Notes: generated by a model not told the origin, from the letters alone. DNA of 64,000 bases from Pseudomonas sp. NKUCC02_KPG (GCF_019345465.1 NZ_JAHKRC010000016.1:1-64000), one strand, 5' to 3'. Counted from the stretch's first letter, positions 1 through 8,391 are shown. Program-made: numbers and translations.

Positions 1-111
1 CTGCACAACGACCCGGCAACCGGCGTGATGCGTCACGCAGATGCGGGCTACGACATCGCCATCGACTGTGCAAACGAGCAGGGCCTGAACCTGCCGATGA
101 TCAACGGCTGA
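1..111 (+). CDS. hutU: Urocanate hydratase, C-terminal end (partial)
   Basis: The first 36 codons in frame 1 encode the tail of urocanase, which hydrates urocanate to imidazolonepropionate in histidine breakdown. The tail contains LHNDPATGVMRHADAGYDIA, a C-terminal block I recognise from Pseudomonas HutU, and stops at TGA 109-111. The rest of the gene lies before the window. The next gene in the same direction is a CoA-transferase, not hutH or hutT, so the hut operon either ends here or is interrupted. The call rests on a short but distinctive match. Confidence 0.85.
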   Translation: MHNDPATGVMRHADAGYDIAIDCANEQGLNLPMING

Positions 112-125
112 CCCACGGGCACGAA

Positions 126-186
126 CCCTGTGGGGGCGGGCTTGCTCGCGATGCAGACGCCTCGGTGCTTCAGGCGATACGAGGCG
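126..186. repeat. REP-like element with adjoining hairpin
   Basis: The sequence CCTGTGGGGGCGGGCTTGCT, followed by CGCGATG, is a copy of the Pseudomonas REP consensus seen at several other places in this window. It is followed by an inverted repeat CGCCTCG (158-164) / CGAGGCG (180-186). The element sits just after hutU and could act as a terminator or mRNA-stabilising structure; that role is inferred. Confidence 0.7.
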
Positions 187-252
187 ATTCAATTGCAGGC
201 AGGCCCGGCGACACAGTACGGGCTTGTTTGCGGATATTCAGAGGGTGTGAGC

Positions 253-1413
253 ATGAGCAACAATCCGTTTACCCAGCAACTGCAAGGCGTTCGTGTACTG
301 GACATCAGTCGCGTACTGGCCGGGCCACATTGCACCGCGATGCTTGCTGACCTGGGGGCCGATGTCATCAAGTTTGAAGTGCCCGAGGAGGGCGATGATG
401 CCCGTCATCTGGGGCCGTTCCTGGACGGTGAAAGTGTCTACTTCGGCTTGATAAACCGCGGCAAGCGAAGCGTTGAGATCGATTTTAAAAACCCTGCGGA
501 CCGTCAGCGCTTCTATGAACTGGTAGCCGATGCCGATGTAGTGGTGGAGAACTTCCGCCCCGGTGTCACTCAGCGCCTGGGTATCGATTTCGATAGTCTC
601 AAGCAGCACAACCCGCGCCTGATCTACGCCAGTATTTCCGGCTTTGGCCAGGAAGGCCCGCTGTCCAGGCGTCCAGCCTACGACATCGTGGCGCAGGCCA
701 TGTCCGGCCTGATGAGTGTCACCGGCTTTGCCGCCACCGGCCCGACTCGCAGCGGTGAGGCCATCGGTGATCTGTGCGCTGGCGTCTATGCCGCCTGGGC
801 AATCAGCTCGGCACTGTTTGCCCGCGAACGGCATGCGCCGGGGGCGCAGTACATCGATGTGGCCATGTTTGACGTGTTGTTCAGCCTGCAAATGACGGGC
901 TTGTCCAACCTTTACGCCAACGGTGTGGCTCCGGGGCTGGTCGGTAATCGGCATCCGGTTTCGACGCCCTTTGACACCTACCGTGCAGCGGATGGCCTGG
1001 TGGTGATTGCAGTGGCGAGCAATCGTCTGTTTGAGCGTTTGTGCCAGAGCATGGGGCAGCCGGAACTGGCGACGGATGCGCGCTTCATCAATGACACCCA
1101 GCGCACCCTGAACGAGCCTGCGCTACGGGCCGCCATTGAAGCCTGGACCACACAACACAGCGTCGAGCAGTTATGCGATGGCTTGCTCGATGCCGGTGTG
1201 CCGTCTTCCCCGGTATGGGATCTGGCCGAAGCAGCAGGCAGTGAGCACGCCCGTGTTCGCCAGTTGCAGTTCCAGCCGGAGGGCGCAGCGCTGCCGCTGG
1301 TGCCGCAACCGGTTTTCTTCAACGGCCACAAACCCCACGCGACCACCATTGCCCCGCGTTTGGGAGCAGACAACGCCCTATTTGGCTTGAACAAAGCAGG
1401 AGTACAACCATGA
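253..1413 (+). CDS. CaiB/BaiF family III CoA-transferase
   Basis: Family III CoA-transferase of 386 aa, moving CoA between carboxylic acids through an enzyme-bound anhydride. The start at 253 (MSNNPFTQQL) is preferred over the upstream ATG at 130, because the extra residues are REP-derived and unlike the family, and family members begin close to the LxGVRVLD motif (here QGVRVLDISRVLAGP). Asp173 in GEAIGDLCAGVYA is the expected nucleophile. The stop overlaps the start of the acyl-CoA dehydrogenase gene by 4 bp (ATGA), so the two are translationally coupled and probably act in sequence on one acid: activation by CoA transfer, then alpha,beta-oxidation. The substrate cannot be read from sequence. 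Confidence 0.88.
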   Translation: MSNNPFTQQLQGVRVLDISRVLAGPHCTAMLADLGADVIKFEVPEEGDDARHLGPFLDGESVYFGLINRGKRSVEIDFKNPADRQRFYELVADADVVVENFRPGVTQRLGIDFDSLKQHNPRLIYASISGFGQEGPLSRRPAYDIVAQAMSGLMSVTGFAATGPTRSGEAIGDLCAGVYAAWAISSALFARERHAPGAQYIDVAMFDVLFSLQMTGLSNLYANGVAPGLVGNRHPVSTPFDTYRAADGLVVIAVASNRLFERLCQSMGQPELATDARFINDTQRTLNEPALRAAIEAWTTQHSVEQLCDGLLDAGVPSSPVWDLAEAAGSEHARVRQLQFQPEGAALPLVPQPVFFNGHKPHATTIAPRLGADNALFGLNKAGVQP

Positions 1414-2552
1414 ACTTCGAAATGACTGCAGAAGAGTTGGCCGTGGTCGAAAGTGCCGAGCAAGTGGCCCGTGAAGTGATTCAACCGCTGGCCCAGCACT
1501 ACGACGAAACGGAGTCGTTCTGTCTGGCGAGCATCAGGGCCCTGGGGGATTTGGGCTGCATGGGGATCAACCTGCCAGAAGAGTATGGCGGCCTGGGCAT
1601 CGGCAGTCTTGCCATGAGTCGTGTGGTGGAAGCGGTGGCGGGTGCCTGTGCCTCCACCGCATCGGCCATGACCGCGCACTTTTTGGCCACTGACTCGATC
1701 CTGCTTGGCGGCACAGAAGAGCAAAAGCAGGAGTGGCTGCCACGGGCGGCCAGTGGCGAATTGCTCGGAGCCTTCGCCCTGACCGAACCGGCGGCGGGCT
1801 CCAATCCGGCCGACATGCGTAGCCGCGCAGTGCGGGAAGAGGGCGGCTGGCGTGTGCGCGGCAGCAAGCACTACATCACCAACGCCAAGGAAGCGGACTT
1901 TATCGTGCTCTACGTCAAGACTGACGCAGACGCCGGTCACAAGGGCATAAGCGCATTTATGGTGCCCCGTGGAACAGCGGGTATCAGCTTCTCCAGCCCG
2001 GAAAAAACCATGGGCCTGCGTGGCAGTACCATCTATGAGCTGTCCCTCGATTGCTGGCTGCCGGAGTCGGCGCTGCTGGGTGTTGAGGGTCAGGGTTTCA
2101 ACACGGCAATGGCGGTGCTGGATCGCGGGCGGGTGGAAGTCGCGGCCATGTCGCTCGGCATTGCCAATGCTGCACTGCAAGCCAGCCTGAGCTGGGTGCG
2201 TGAACGTCAGATCGGTCCCAAGCCGCTGGCGGCCTATCAAGGCACGCAATGGCGGCTGGCAGACATGTACGCACAGCTTGAAAGTGCGCGCATGCTGACC
2301 ATGAAAGCTGCCGCCCGGCGTGACAGCGGCGAGCGCTTCAGCCTGGACTCGGCCACCGCCAAGCTGGTGGCCGCCGAATGTGCGGGGTTTATCACCGATG
2401 CCGCGCTGCAATTGCACGGCGGTTATGGCTACAGCCGGGACTTGCCGCTGGAGCGCTATGTGCGTGACGCGCGAATCCTGCGGATTTTCGAAGGCACTTC
2501 CGAAGTGCAGAAAATCATCATCTCCCGTGCCTTGCTCGACGCCGCCAGATAG
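1410..2552 (+). CDS. Acyl-CoA dehydrogenase (short/medium-chain type)
   Basis: FAD-dependent acyl-CoA dehydrogenase of 380 aa, the usual length for the butyryl-CoA type. It has the FAD-contact block FALTEPAAGSNPADMR near residues 127-142, and the C-terminal signature RIFEGTSEVQKI, in which Glu361 is the expected catalytic base. It passes electrons to electron-transfer flavoprotein, and etfBA lies about 1.6 kb downstream on the same strand. The ATGA overlap with the CoA-transferase suggests both work on one imported acid. Which acid is unknown; glutarate-like or branched short acids are possible but unproven. Confidence 0.9.
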   Translation: MNFEMTAEELAVVESAEQVAREVIQPLAQHYDETESFCLASIRALGDLGCMGINLPEEYGGLGIGSLAMSRVVEAVAGACASTASAMTAHFLATDSILLGGTEEQKQEWLPRAASGELLGAFALTEPAAGSNPADMRSRAVREEGGWRVRGSKHYITNAKEADFIVLYVKTDADAGHKGISAFMVPRGTAGISFSSPEKTMGLRGSTIYELSLDCWLPESALLGVEGQGFNTAMAVLDRGRVEVAAMSLGIANAALQASLSWVRERQIGPKPLAAYQGTQWRLADMYAQLESARMLTMKAAARRDSGERFSLDSATAKLVAAECAGFITDAALQLHGGYGYSRDLPLERYVRDARILRIFEGTSEVQKIIISRALLDAAR

Positions 2553-2683
2553 TCGGTCTGTGGCAGGTTCGGATTGGAGCCTGCCCGCTGTTGCAAGGAT
2601 GCACTGAGGTTCGGTCAAGGATTGGAAAAGTCTTTCCCAAAACAACACGGCGCACCTTGGGTGCCAGCCTGAAGGAACTGCTT

Positions 2684-4111
2684 ATGTCCACGCACAACCA
2701 GGATTCACCACGGGCCTCGCTGGTCGAACAGCGTTCTATTGATTACATCCCTGAATCGGAGCGCCACGGCCGCCTGTTCAGTCAATTCACCCTGTGGTTC
2801 GGGGCCAACCTGCAAGTGACCGCGATTGTCACCGGGGCCCTGGCCGTGGTGCTGGGCGGCGATGTGTTCTGGTCGTTGATCGGCCTTTTGATCGGGCAGG
2901 TGCTGGGCGGCACCATCATGGCGTTGCACGCTGCACAGGGCCCGAAACTGGGGTTGCCGCAGATGATTTCCAGCCGCGTGCAATTCGGCGTCTACGGCGC
3001 CGTGATCCCGATTGTGCTGGTGTGCCTGATGTATGTGGGCTTTTCAGCCAGCGGTTCGGTGCTGGCCGGGCAGGCCGTGGGGCAGTTGGTCGGGGTGAGC
3101 GATTCGTGGGGCATCTTGATTTTTGCTGCGCTGATCGTACTGCTGACCGTTCTGGGGTATCGCACCATTCACATGATCGGCCGCGTGGCGAGCGTGGTCG
3201 GGGTGCTGGCGTTTTTCTACCTGTTCTACACCTTGATTTCACAAAACGACATTGGCCTGCTGCTCAGCAATAAACACTTTTCGCTGAGCAGTTTTCTCCT
3301 GGCCATTTCGTTGTCCGCATCCTGGCAGATCGCCTTTGGACCATATGTTGCGGACTACTCGCGTTACTTGCCTGCCAACACCTCTTCGTTGAAAACCTTT
3401 CTGGCGGTGGGGCTTGGCTCTGTGGTCGGCTCGCAAATCTCGATGGTTTTCGGTGTGTTTGTGGCGGCGCTGGCGGGAAGCCAATTTGCCGGACATGAGG
3501 TGTCGTACATCGTCGGCATGGGGGCGAGCGGGGTGATGGCGGCGGTGCTGTATTTCTGCGTGGTGTTCGGCAAGGTGACCATCACCACGCTCAATGCCTA
3601 CGGCAGTTTCATGTCGTTGGCGACTATTGTCAGCGGTTTTCGCGGTAATCACGACATATCCAAACCCCTGCGCCTGTTTTACATCCTGCTGATGGTGGGT
3701 TTTGCCACCGCACTGGCGCTGCTGGGGCAGCATTCGTTTCTCAAGGATTTCTCGGCATTTATCCTGTTTTTGCTGGCGTTTTTCACCCCGTGGAGCGCGA
3801 TCAACCTGGTGGACTTCTACCTGATCAGCAAAGAGCGGTACGACGTGCCGGCCTTGTCTAACCCGAATGGCCGATACGGGCGCTGGAACCTGCGCGGTAT
3901 TCTGGTCTACGCCTTTGGGGTGGTGGTTCAATTGCCGTTCATTGCGACCAGCTTCTACACCGGGCCTCTGGTGGAGCAACTGGGCGGGACTGATATCTCG
4001 TGGATCATCGGCCTGACGCTGCCTGCGCTGGTGTATTACCTCGTGGCGCGCAAGTCGGTGCAGTCGTTGCCGGATCAACTGATTTTGCCCGTCGAGCCCG
4101 CAACGGTTTAA
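2684..4111 (+). CDS. NCS1-family purine/cytosine permease-like transporter
   Basis: Integral membrane protein of 475 aa with about 12 hydrophobic segments, resembling NCS1 (nucleobase:cation symporter-1) carriers. Supporting motifs are FTLWFGANLQVTAIVTGAL in the first segment, LPQMISSRVQFGVYGAVIP, and GPYVADYSRYLP in the middle. The start at 2684 has GAAGGAA at a good distance; the longer frame from 2591 has no ribosome binding site. Known NCS1 substrates include cytosine, purines, allantoin, hydantoins and thiamine precursors. Its position behind the CoA-transferase/acyl-CoA dehydrogenase pair (131 bp gap) and after hutU leaves the substrate open. Confidence 0.85.
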   Translation: MSTHNQDSPRASLVEQRSIDYIPESERHGRLFSQFTLWFGANLQVTAIVTGALAVVLGGDVFWSLIGLLIGQVLGGTIMALHAAQGPKLGLPQMISSRVQFGVYGAVIPIVLVCLMYVGFSASGSVLAGQAVGQLVGVSDSWGILIFAALIVLLTVLGYRTIHMIGRVASVVGVLAFFYLFYTLISQNDIGLLLSNKHFSLSSFLLAISLSASWQIAFGPYVADYSRYLPANTSSLKTFLAVGLGSVVGSQISMVFGVFVAALAGSQFAGHEVSYIVGMGASGVMAAVLYFCVVFGKVTITTLNAYGSFMSLATIVSGFRGNHDISKPLRLFYILLMVGFATALALLGQHSFLKDFSAFILFLLAFFTPWSAINLVDFYLISKERYDVPALSNPNGRYGRWNLRGILVYAFGVVVQLPFIATSFYTGPLVEQLGGTDISWIIGLTLPALVYYLVARKSVQSLPDQLILPVEPATV

Positions 4112-4186
4112 GGGCTATCCAATCAACACAGGTGCGCAGTGCTGTTTGTTGTCGGCACTGCCCCTGTAGCCATAGAGGAAGAAACT

Positions 4187-4936
4187 ATGAAGGTGCTGGC
4201 CTGTATCAAGCGCGTGGTCGATTACAACGTTAAAGTGCGCGTCAAAGCGGACAACTCCGGCGTTGACCTCGCCAACGTCAAGATGTCGATGAACCCCTTC
4301 TGCGAAATCGCTGTGGAAGAAGCCGTACGCCTTAAGGAAAAAGGGATTGCGACTGAAATCGTCGTCGTCTCCATCGGCCCGGCCACCGCTCAGGAACAGC
4401 TGCGTACCGCGCTGGCACTGGGTGCAGATCGCGCCATTCTCGTCGAGTCCGCCGAAGACCTGACCTCCCTGGCCGTAGCCAAGCTGCTCAAGGCCGTTGT
4501 CGACAAGGAACAGCCTCAGCTGGTGATCCTGGGCAAACAGGCCATCGACAGCGACAACAACCAGACCGGCCAGATGCTGGCTGCGCTGACCGGTTTCGGT
4601 CAGGGCACTTTCGCTTCCAAAGTCGAAGTGGCAGGTGACAAGGTTGCCGTGACCCGTGAAGTGGATGGCGGCGCGCAAACTGTTTCGCTGAGCTTGCCAG
4701 CGATCGTCACCACTGACCTGCGTTTGAACGAGCCGCGTTATGCGTCCTTGCCAAACATTATGAAAGCCAAGAAGAAGCCGCTTGAAGTGCTGACCCCGGA
4801 CGCGTTGGGTGTTTCCACGGCTTCGACCAACAAAACCCTGAAAGTTGAAGCGCCTGCAGCACGCAGCGCTGGCATCAAGGTCAAGTCGGTGGCTGAACTG
4901 GTCGAGAAACTGAAAAACGAAGCGAAGGTGATCTGA
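4187..4936 (+). CDS. etfB: Electron transfer flavoprotein, beta subunit
   Basis: EtfB, 249 aa, forms the EtfAB heterodimer that takes electrons from acyl-CoA dehydrogenases and passes them to ETF:quinone oxidoreductase. It opens with MKVLACIKRVVDYNVKVRV and contains the family blocks MSMNPFCEIAVEEAVRLKEK and LGKQAIDSDNNQTGQMLA. The start at 4187 follows GAGGAAG with correct spacing, and a longer in-frame start at 4139 lacks one. etfA begins 2 bp after the stop. The gene is probably housekeeping, but it also serves the two acyl-CoA dehydrogenases in this window. Confidence 0.97.
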   Translation: MKVLACIKRVVDYNVKVRVKADNSGVDLANVKMSMNPFCEIAVEEAVRLKEKGIATEIVVVSIGPATAQEQLRTALALGADRAILVESAEDLTSLAVAKLLKAVVDKEQPQLVILGKQAIDSDNNQTGQMLAALTGFGQGTFASKVEVAGDKVAVTREVDGGAQTVSLSLPAIVTTDLRLNEPRYASLPNIMKAKKKPLEVLTPDALGVSTASTNKTLKVEAPAARSAGIKVKSVAELVEKLKNEAKVI

Positions 4937-4938
4937 GC

Positions 4939-5883
4939 ATGACTGTCCTGATAATCGCAGAGCATGACGGTGCGGGCATTGCATCGGCAACCCTGAATAC
5001 GGTGGCTGCTGCTGCCAAAATTGGCGGTGATTTGCACGTGTTGGTTGCAGGCCAGGGCATTGGCGCTGTAGCCGAGGCCGCCGCGAAAATCGCTGGCGTG
5101 GCTAAAGTGCTGGTCGCCGACAATGCGGCTTACGCCCATCAGTTGCCTGAAAACGTGGCGCCATTGGTTGCTGCTCTTGTTCAAGGGGCAGGGGGTGCTG
5201 GCTACAGCCACATCCTGGCGGCTGCCACGTCCAACGGCAAAAACATCCTGCCGCGCGTTGCTGCGCAGTTGGACGTGGATCAGATCTCCGAGATCATTTC
5301 GGTCGTCAGCGCTGATACTTTCACGCGTCCGATCTATGCCGGCAATGCCATTGCCACCGTGCAGTCCACTGCGCCGGTAAAAGTGATCACCGTACGTGCG
5401 ACCGGTTTCGACCCGGTTGCCGCAGAAGGTGGTTCGGCAGCGGTTGAAGTGGTTGCAGCGGTTCACGATGCAGGCACTTCGTCGTTTGTTGGCGAAGTAC
5501 TGGCCAAGTCGGACCGCCCTGAACTGACCGCTGCCAAGATCGTCGTTTCCGGTGGTCGCGGCATGCAGAACGGTGACAACTTCAAGTATCTGTATTCTCT
5601 GGCGGACAAGCTGGGTGCCGGTGTGGGGGCTTCCCGCGCAGCAGTGGACGCAGGTTTTGTGCCTAACGACATGCAGGTCGGCCAGACCGGCAAAATCGTT
5701 GCGCCACAGCTGTACATCGCGGTGGGCATTTCCGGCGCGATCCAGCATCTGGCCGGCATGAAAGACTCCAAGGTGATCGTTGCGATCAACAAGGACGAAG
5801 AAGCACCGATCTTCCAGGTGGCCGATTACGGCCTGGTAGCGGACTTGTTCGAAGCTGTGCCTGAACTGGAACAGGCAATCTGA
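4939..5883 (+). CDS. etfA: Electron transfer flavoprotein, alpha subunit
   Basis: EtfA, 314 aa, the FAD-binding partner of EtfB. The C-terminal FAD domain is clear: VVSGGRGMQNGDNFKYLYSL, GASRAAVDAGFVPNDMQVGQ, TGKIVAPQLYIAVGISGAIQ and VAINKDEEAPIFQVADYG. It directly follows etfB with a 2-bp gap and is closed by a strong intrinsic terminator 20 bp downstream, so etfBA ends the transcript here. Confidence 0.97.
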   Translation: MTVLIIAEHDGAGIASATLNTVAAAAKIGGDLHVLVAGQGIGAVAEAAAKIAGVAKVLVADNAAYAHQLPENVAPLVAALVQGAGGAGYSHILAAATSNGKNILPRVAAQLDVDQISEIISVVSADTFTRPIYAGNAIATVQSTAPVKVITVRATGFDPVAAEGGSAAVEVVAAVHDAGTSSFVGEVLAKSDRPELTAAKIVVSGGRGMQNGDNFKYLYSLADKLGAGVGASRAAVDAGFVPNDMQVGQTGKIVAPQLYIAVGISGAIQHLAGMKDSKVIVAINKDEEAPIFQVADYGLVADLFEAVPELEQAI

Positions 5884-5902
5884 CCCCAGAGGTGAGAGAT
5901 GC

Positions 5903-5936
5903 AAAAAAGCCCCCGGAGATTGTCCGGGGGCTTTTT
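5903..5936 (+). terminator. Intrinsic terminator of etfBA
   Basis: Perfect inverted repeat AAAAAGCCCCCGGA (5904-5917) / TCCGGGGGCTTTTT (5923-5936) with a 5-nt loop GATTG. The stem is GC-rich and flanked by A and T tracts on both sides, so it can also terminate the converging gene at 5953-6282. Confidence 0.95.
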
Positions 5937-5952
5937 GGTACAGCAGGGGTTA

Positions 5953-6282
5953 TCAGCTGTAGCTGTTAACTTTGACCAGTGCAGGCTCTGTTTGAGCCTT
6001 TTCCCAGGTCAGGGTCAAGGTTTGCAGGATGCGCGCCATGTAGTCGCTATCGGCGGCAGCCTTCTTGCCCACGTAGCCTTGGCCACGGCGGTACATTTTG
6101 AGGTGGGCTCGCATCTGTGGACGGTCCTCCTCGAAACTGGTTTCTTCCTTGCACGAAGTCACTGCATCGATACGAACATCACCGGCGTCACTGATCCACA
6201 GAATGTGATCGTTCAGCGTGTCTTTCTGGGCGGCGAAGAGTCGAGCCAGCTCGTTAACAGTCGGTTGGTTATTCAGGTTCAT
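5953..6282 (-). CDS. Hypothetical protein, 109 aa
   Basis: I do not recognise the family. The start at 6282 (MNLNNQPTVNELARLFAAQK) has AAGGAG six bases upstream, better than the in-frame start at 6300. The protein is soluble, with no signal peptide or membrane segment and two cysteine-free halves around DHILWISDAGDVRIDA and MRAHLKMYRRGQGYVGKKAA. The pattern (N-terminal helix, then acidic and basic segments) gives no catalytic motif. It is convergent with etfA across a bidirectional terminator. Good ribosome binding site and GC-rich third positions support a real gene. Confidence 0.75.
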   Translation of the reverse strand: MNLNNQPTVNELARLFAAQKDTLNDHILWISDAGDVRIDAVTSCKEETSFEEDRPQMRAHLKMYRRGQGYVGKKAAADSDYMARILQTLTLTWEKAQTEPALVKVNSYS

Positions 6283-6386
6283 AGCTAACTCCTTGACCAC
6301 TCGTTGATCTGTCTAATTGATTCGCGCAACTGCACCTGCAGCGCTACGTAGTGTCCATCTAAAGCAGATCTGTCTTGAGTTCGTCA

Positions 6387-6415
6387 TATGTAGTCGTAAA
6401 ACCCGGCACTACATA
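6387..6415. promoter_or_regulatory. Operator-like inverted repeat TATGTAGT-N13-ACTACATA
   Basis: Perfect 8-bp arms TATGTAGT (6387-6394) and ACTACATA (6408-6415) lie about 105 bp upstream of the 109-aa gene. The same arms recur at 6684-6719. The pair looks like binding sites for one dimeric regulator; the protein is not identified. Confidence 0.55.
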
Positions 6416-6683
6416 AAGAGCGTAAAGCGAGGGAGATCAGCGTGAACCAGGATGCCAGGGTGACATGACGCATCAGCCACAAGCTTCTTGAGGACGTTTC
6501 GCTAGCCTCTGTCGTCTTTGACGCGGACGATCAAGCCAGGTCAGCTTCATCAATTCTGCCTTGTGGGCAGTACCTATCCCGGAACAGCCCGACAGCTCGT
6601 CGGACATGCTTGCAACAACCCTTTCCAGCGCTTCCGGTGGGGAAGACGTCTGCATAATGCTGGGGGAAAATCGTGTCGTCAAT

Positions 6684-6719
6684 ACATATGTAGTGATTAT
6701 TTTCGAGCACTACATATGT
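6684..6719. promoter_or_regulatory. Perfect 12-bp inverted repeat containing ACTACATA arms
   Basis: ACATATGTAGTG (6684-6695) and CACTACATATGT (6708-6719), spacer 12 bp, share their core with the repeat at 6387-6415. The 6301-6866 stretch between the 109-aa gene and the amidohydrolase otherwise contains only weak short frames; one of 60 aa on the minus strand (6473-6655) has no ribosome binding site and no recognisable similarity. A sigma70-like TTGACG-N17-CATTAT on the minus strand starts at about 6682, beside the repeat. Confidence 0.6.
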
Positions 6720-6866
6720 GACTGACGGGTCGTTTTTCAGCATGCCGGTCATCCCGTCAAGCCCGGGCACACGCAGCCCGCGCCGCGATGTTTCGCTGGG
6801 CGACGGGCTGCCTGGGGTTAGATCAGGTGGGGTGAGCCGGCGCGTTGAAGCGCCTGCAGAATCAAG

Positions 6867-8201
6867 CTAGAGGCTGCGCACCCGCCCCGGATAATTCATC
6901 ACAAACTGCACATGGGCCTTTACGCCCGTGGCCAGGGTTTGGTCATCGGCGGTGAAGTAGGGGCTGTGGTTATTCGCCACTTTGCTCATGTCCTGGTCTT
7001 CAGGCGTGGCCCCCAGGAAGACGAACAGCCCCGGCACTTTCTCGGCGTAGTACGAGAAGTCTTCGCTGGGCGACAGGGATGCCTCCAGCCGTTGCACCTT
7101 GCCGGGCGCTGCGAGTTCAAGCGCCGGGACCATGGCCGCCGTCAGTTGCGGGTCGTTGGTGGTGACCGGCGCATGGTTGACCAGCAACAGGTTGGCTTCG
7201 GTCTCATAGGCGCTGGCAATGCCTTGCACCAGCGGCGGCATTTTTTTCAGCAGGGTGTCGCGCACCGCCGCGCTGTTGCTGCGGATGGTACCGGTCATTT
7301 CCACGGTCTCTGGAATGATGTTGGCCGCCGAACCTGCATTGACGGTGCCGACGCTGATCACCCCCATCCCCTGGGTCAGGTCGGCGCGCCGGCTGACCAG
7401 GGTCTGCAGGCCGTTGATGATGCCTGCACTGGCCACCACGGGGTCAACTCCGCTCCAGGGCGCCGAGCCGTGGGTCTGCTTGCCCTTGACGATGATGCGA
7501 AAGCCGTCGCTGCTGTTGAGTACGGTACCGGCCTTGTAATACAGGTGGCCGGTGGGATAACCCGCCATCACGTGCACGCCGAAGATGGCTTCGACCTTGG
7601 GCGAGTCCAGTGCACCGTCGCGGATCATGGCCTGGGCGCCAATCAAGGCATCGGACTCGAACTCGTCCACGTCCGCCGCGCCTTCTTCTGCGGGCTGGAA
7701 CAGAAATACGACCGTGCCCGCGACCTGATCACGGTGTTCGGCCAGTACTCGGGCTGCGCCCACCAGCATGGCGGTATGGGTGTCATGGCCGCAGGCGTGC
7801 ATGACCGGAACGGTTTTGCCCAGGCGGGTACCGGTGGCCGTGCTGGCGTACGGCAGGCCGGTCATCTCCTTGACAGGCAGTGCGTCCATGTCGGCGCGCA
7901 GGGCCATCACCGGGCCGGGGAGTCCGCCCTTGAGCACGGCCACCACCCCCGTCTTGCCCACTTGGGTGCGCACCTGCAAACCCAGGCTCTTGAGCTGTTC
8001 GGCGACCAATGCAGCGGTCTTGAACTCCTGATTGCCCATTTCGGGGTTCTGGTGAAGGGTATGGCGCAGCGAGATGACCTGGGCGTTGACCGAATCGACG
8101 GCGGGATCGACCCAGCTCAGGTCCGCGGCCTGGCTGGCGGTGGCAGTCAGTGCGCTCAATAGCGCGAGGTACAGAGGGGCAGGGCGTAGACGGGCAAGCA
8201 T
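6867..8201 (-). CDS. Exported M20-family amidohydrolase (hippurate hydrolase-like)
   Basis: M20D-type metallo-amidohydrolase of 444 aa with a signal peptide (MLARLRPAPLYLALLSALTA, cleavage near residue 25 after ASQA). Members remove acyl groups from amino acids or conjugates. Metal-site motifs are present: MHACGHDTHTAM (Cys137, His139, His142), FLFQPAEEGA (Glu172-Glu173) and GVHVMAG, with the dimerisation domain in between (KQTHGSAPW). It is divergent from benR. A periplasmic enzyme of this family next to a benzoate operon could release benzoate from hippurate (N-benzoylglycine); this is inferred from the neighbourhood and not from a substrate-specific motif. Confidence 0.85.
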   Translation of the reverse strand: MLARLRPAPLYLALLSALTATASQAADLSWVDPAVDSVNAQVISLRHTLHQNPEMGNQEFKTAALVAEQLKSLGLQVRTQVGKTGVVAVLKGGLPGPVMALRADMDALPVKEMTGLPYASTATGTRLGKTVPVMHACGHDTHTAMLVGAARVLAEHRDQVAGTVVFLFQPAEEGAADVDEFESDALIGAQAMIRDGALDSPKVEAIFGVHVMAGYPTGHLYYKAGTVLNSSDGFRIIVKGKQTHGSAPWSGVDPVVASAGIINGLQTLVSRRADLTQGMGVISVGTVNAGSAANIIPETVEMTGTIRSNSAAVRDTLLKKMPPLVQGIASAYETEANLLLVNHAPVTTNDPQLTAAMVPALELAAPGKVQRLEASLSPSEDFSYYAEKVPGLFVFLGATPEDQDMSKVANNHSPYFTADDQTLATGVKAHVQFVMNYPGRVRSL

Positions 8202-8283
8202 TGAGCTTCTCTTGTTTGTTGTTTTTGGGCCGCACAGGTTATGTCGTCACCCATCGGAGTGGTTCGACCGGCTGGCTAAAACC

Positions 8284-8298
8284 GTTCGATTATCGAAC
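8284..8298. promoter_or_regulatory. PcaR-box-like palindrome upstream of benR
   Basis: GTTCGATTATCGAAC is a perfect palindrome around a central T and matches 12 of 15 positions of the P. putida PcaR site as I remember it (GTTCGATAATCGCAC). It lies 94 bp before the benR start and 83 bp before the divergent amidohydrolase start. Related sites are at 41404, 51426 and 57528, all upstream of aromatic-catabolism or transport genes. Confidence 0.6.
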
Positions 8299-8391
8299 AT
8301 TGGCCAAGGGTCCAATTGATCTGCACCCATGAGCGGGCCTACTCTGGCGTACGTGACACCCATAAAAATGACAACACCGAGTACCTTGCCG

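Noticed and set aside
978..2648. 556-aa open frame on the minus strand
   Set aside because: It is antisense to the CoA-transferase and acyl-CoA dehydrogenase genes, lacks any recognisable motif and reflects GC-rich third positions.
5899..6288. 129-aa plus-strand frame after etfA
   Set aside because: It begins inside the etfBA terminator and is antisense to the better supported 109-aa gene.
6473..6655. 60-aa minus-strand frame between the two ACTACATA repeats
   Set aside because: No ribosome binding site and no recognised similarity; kept only as a possible transcript region in the findings.
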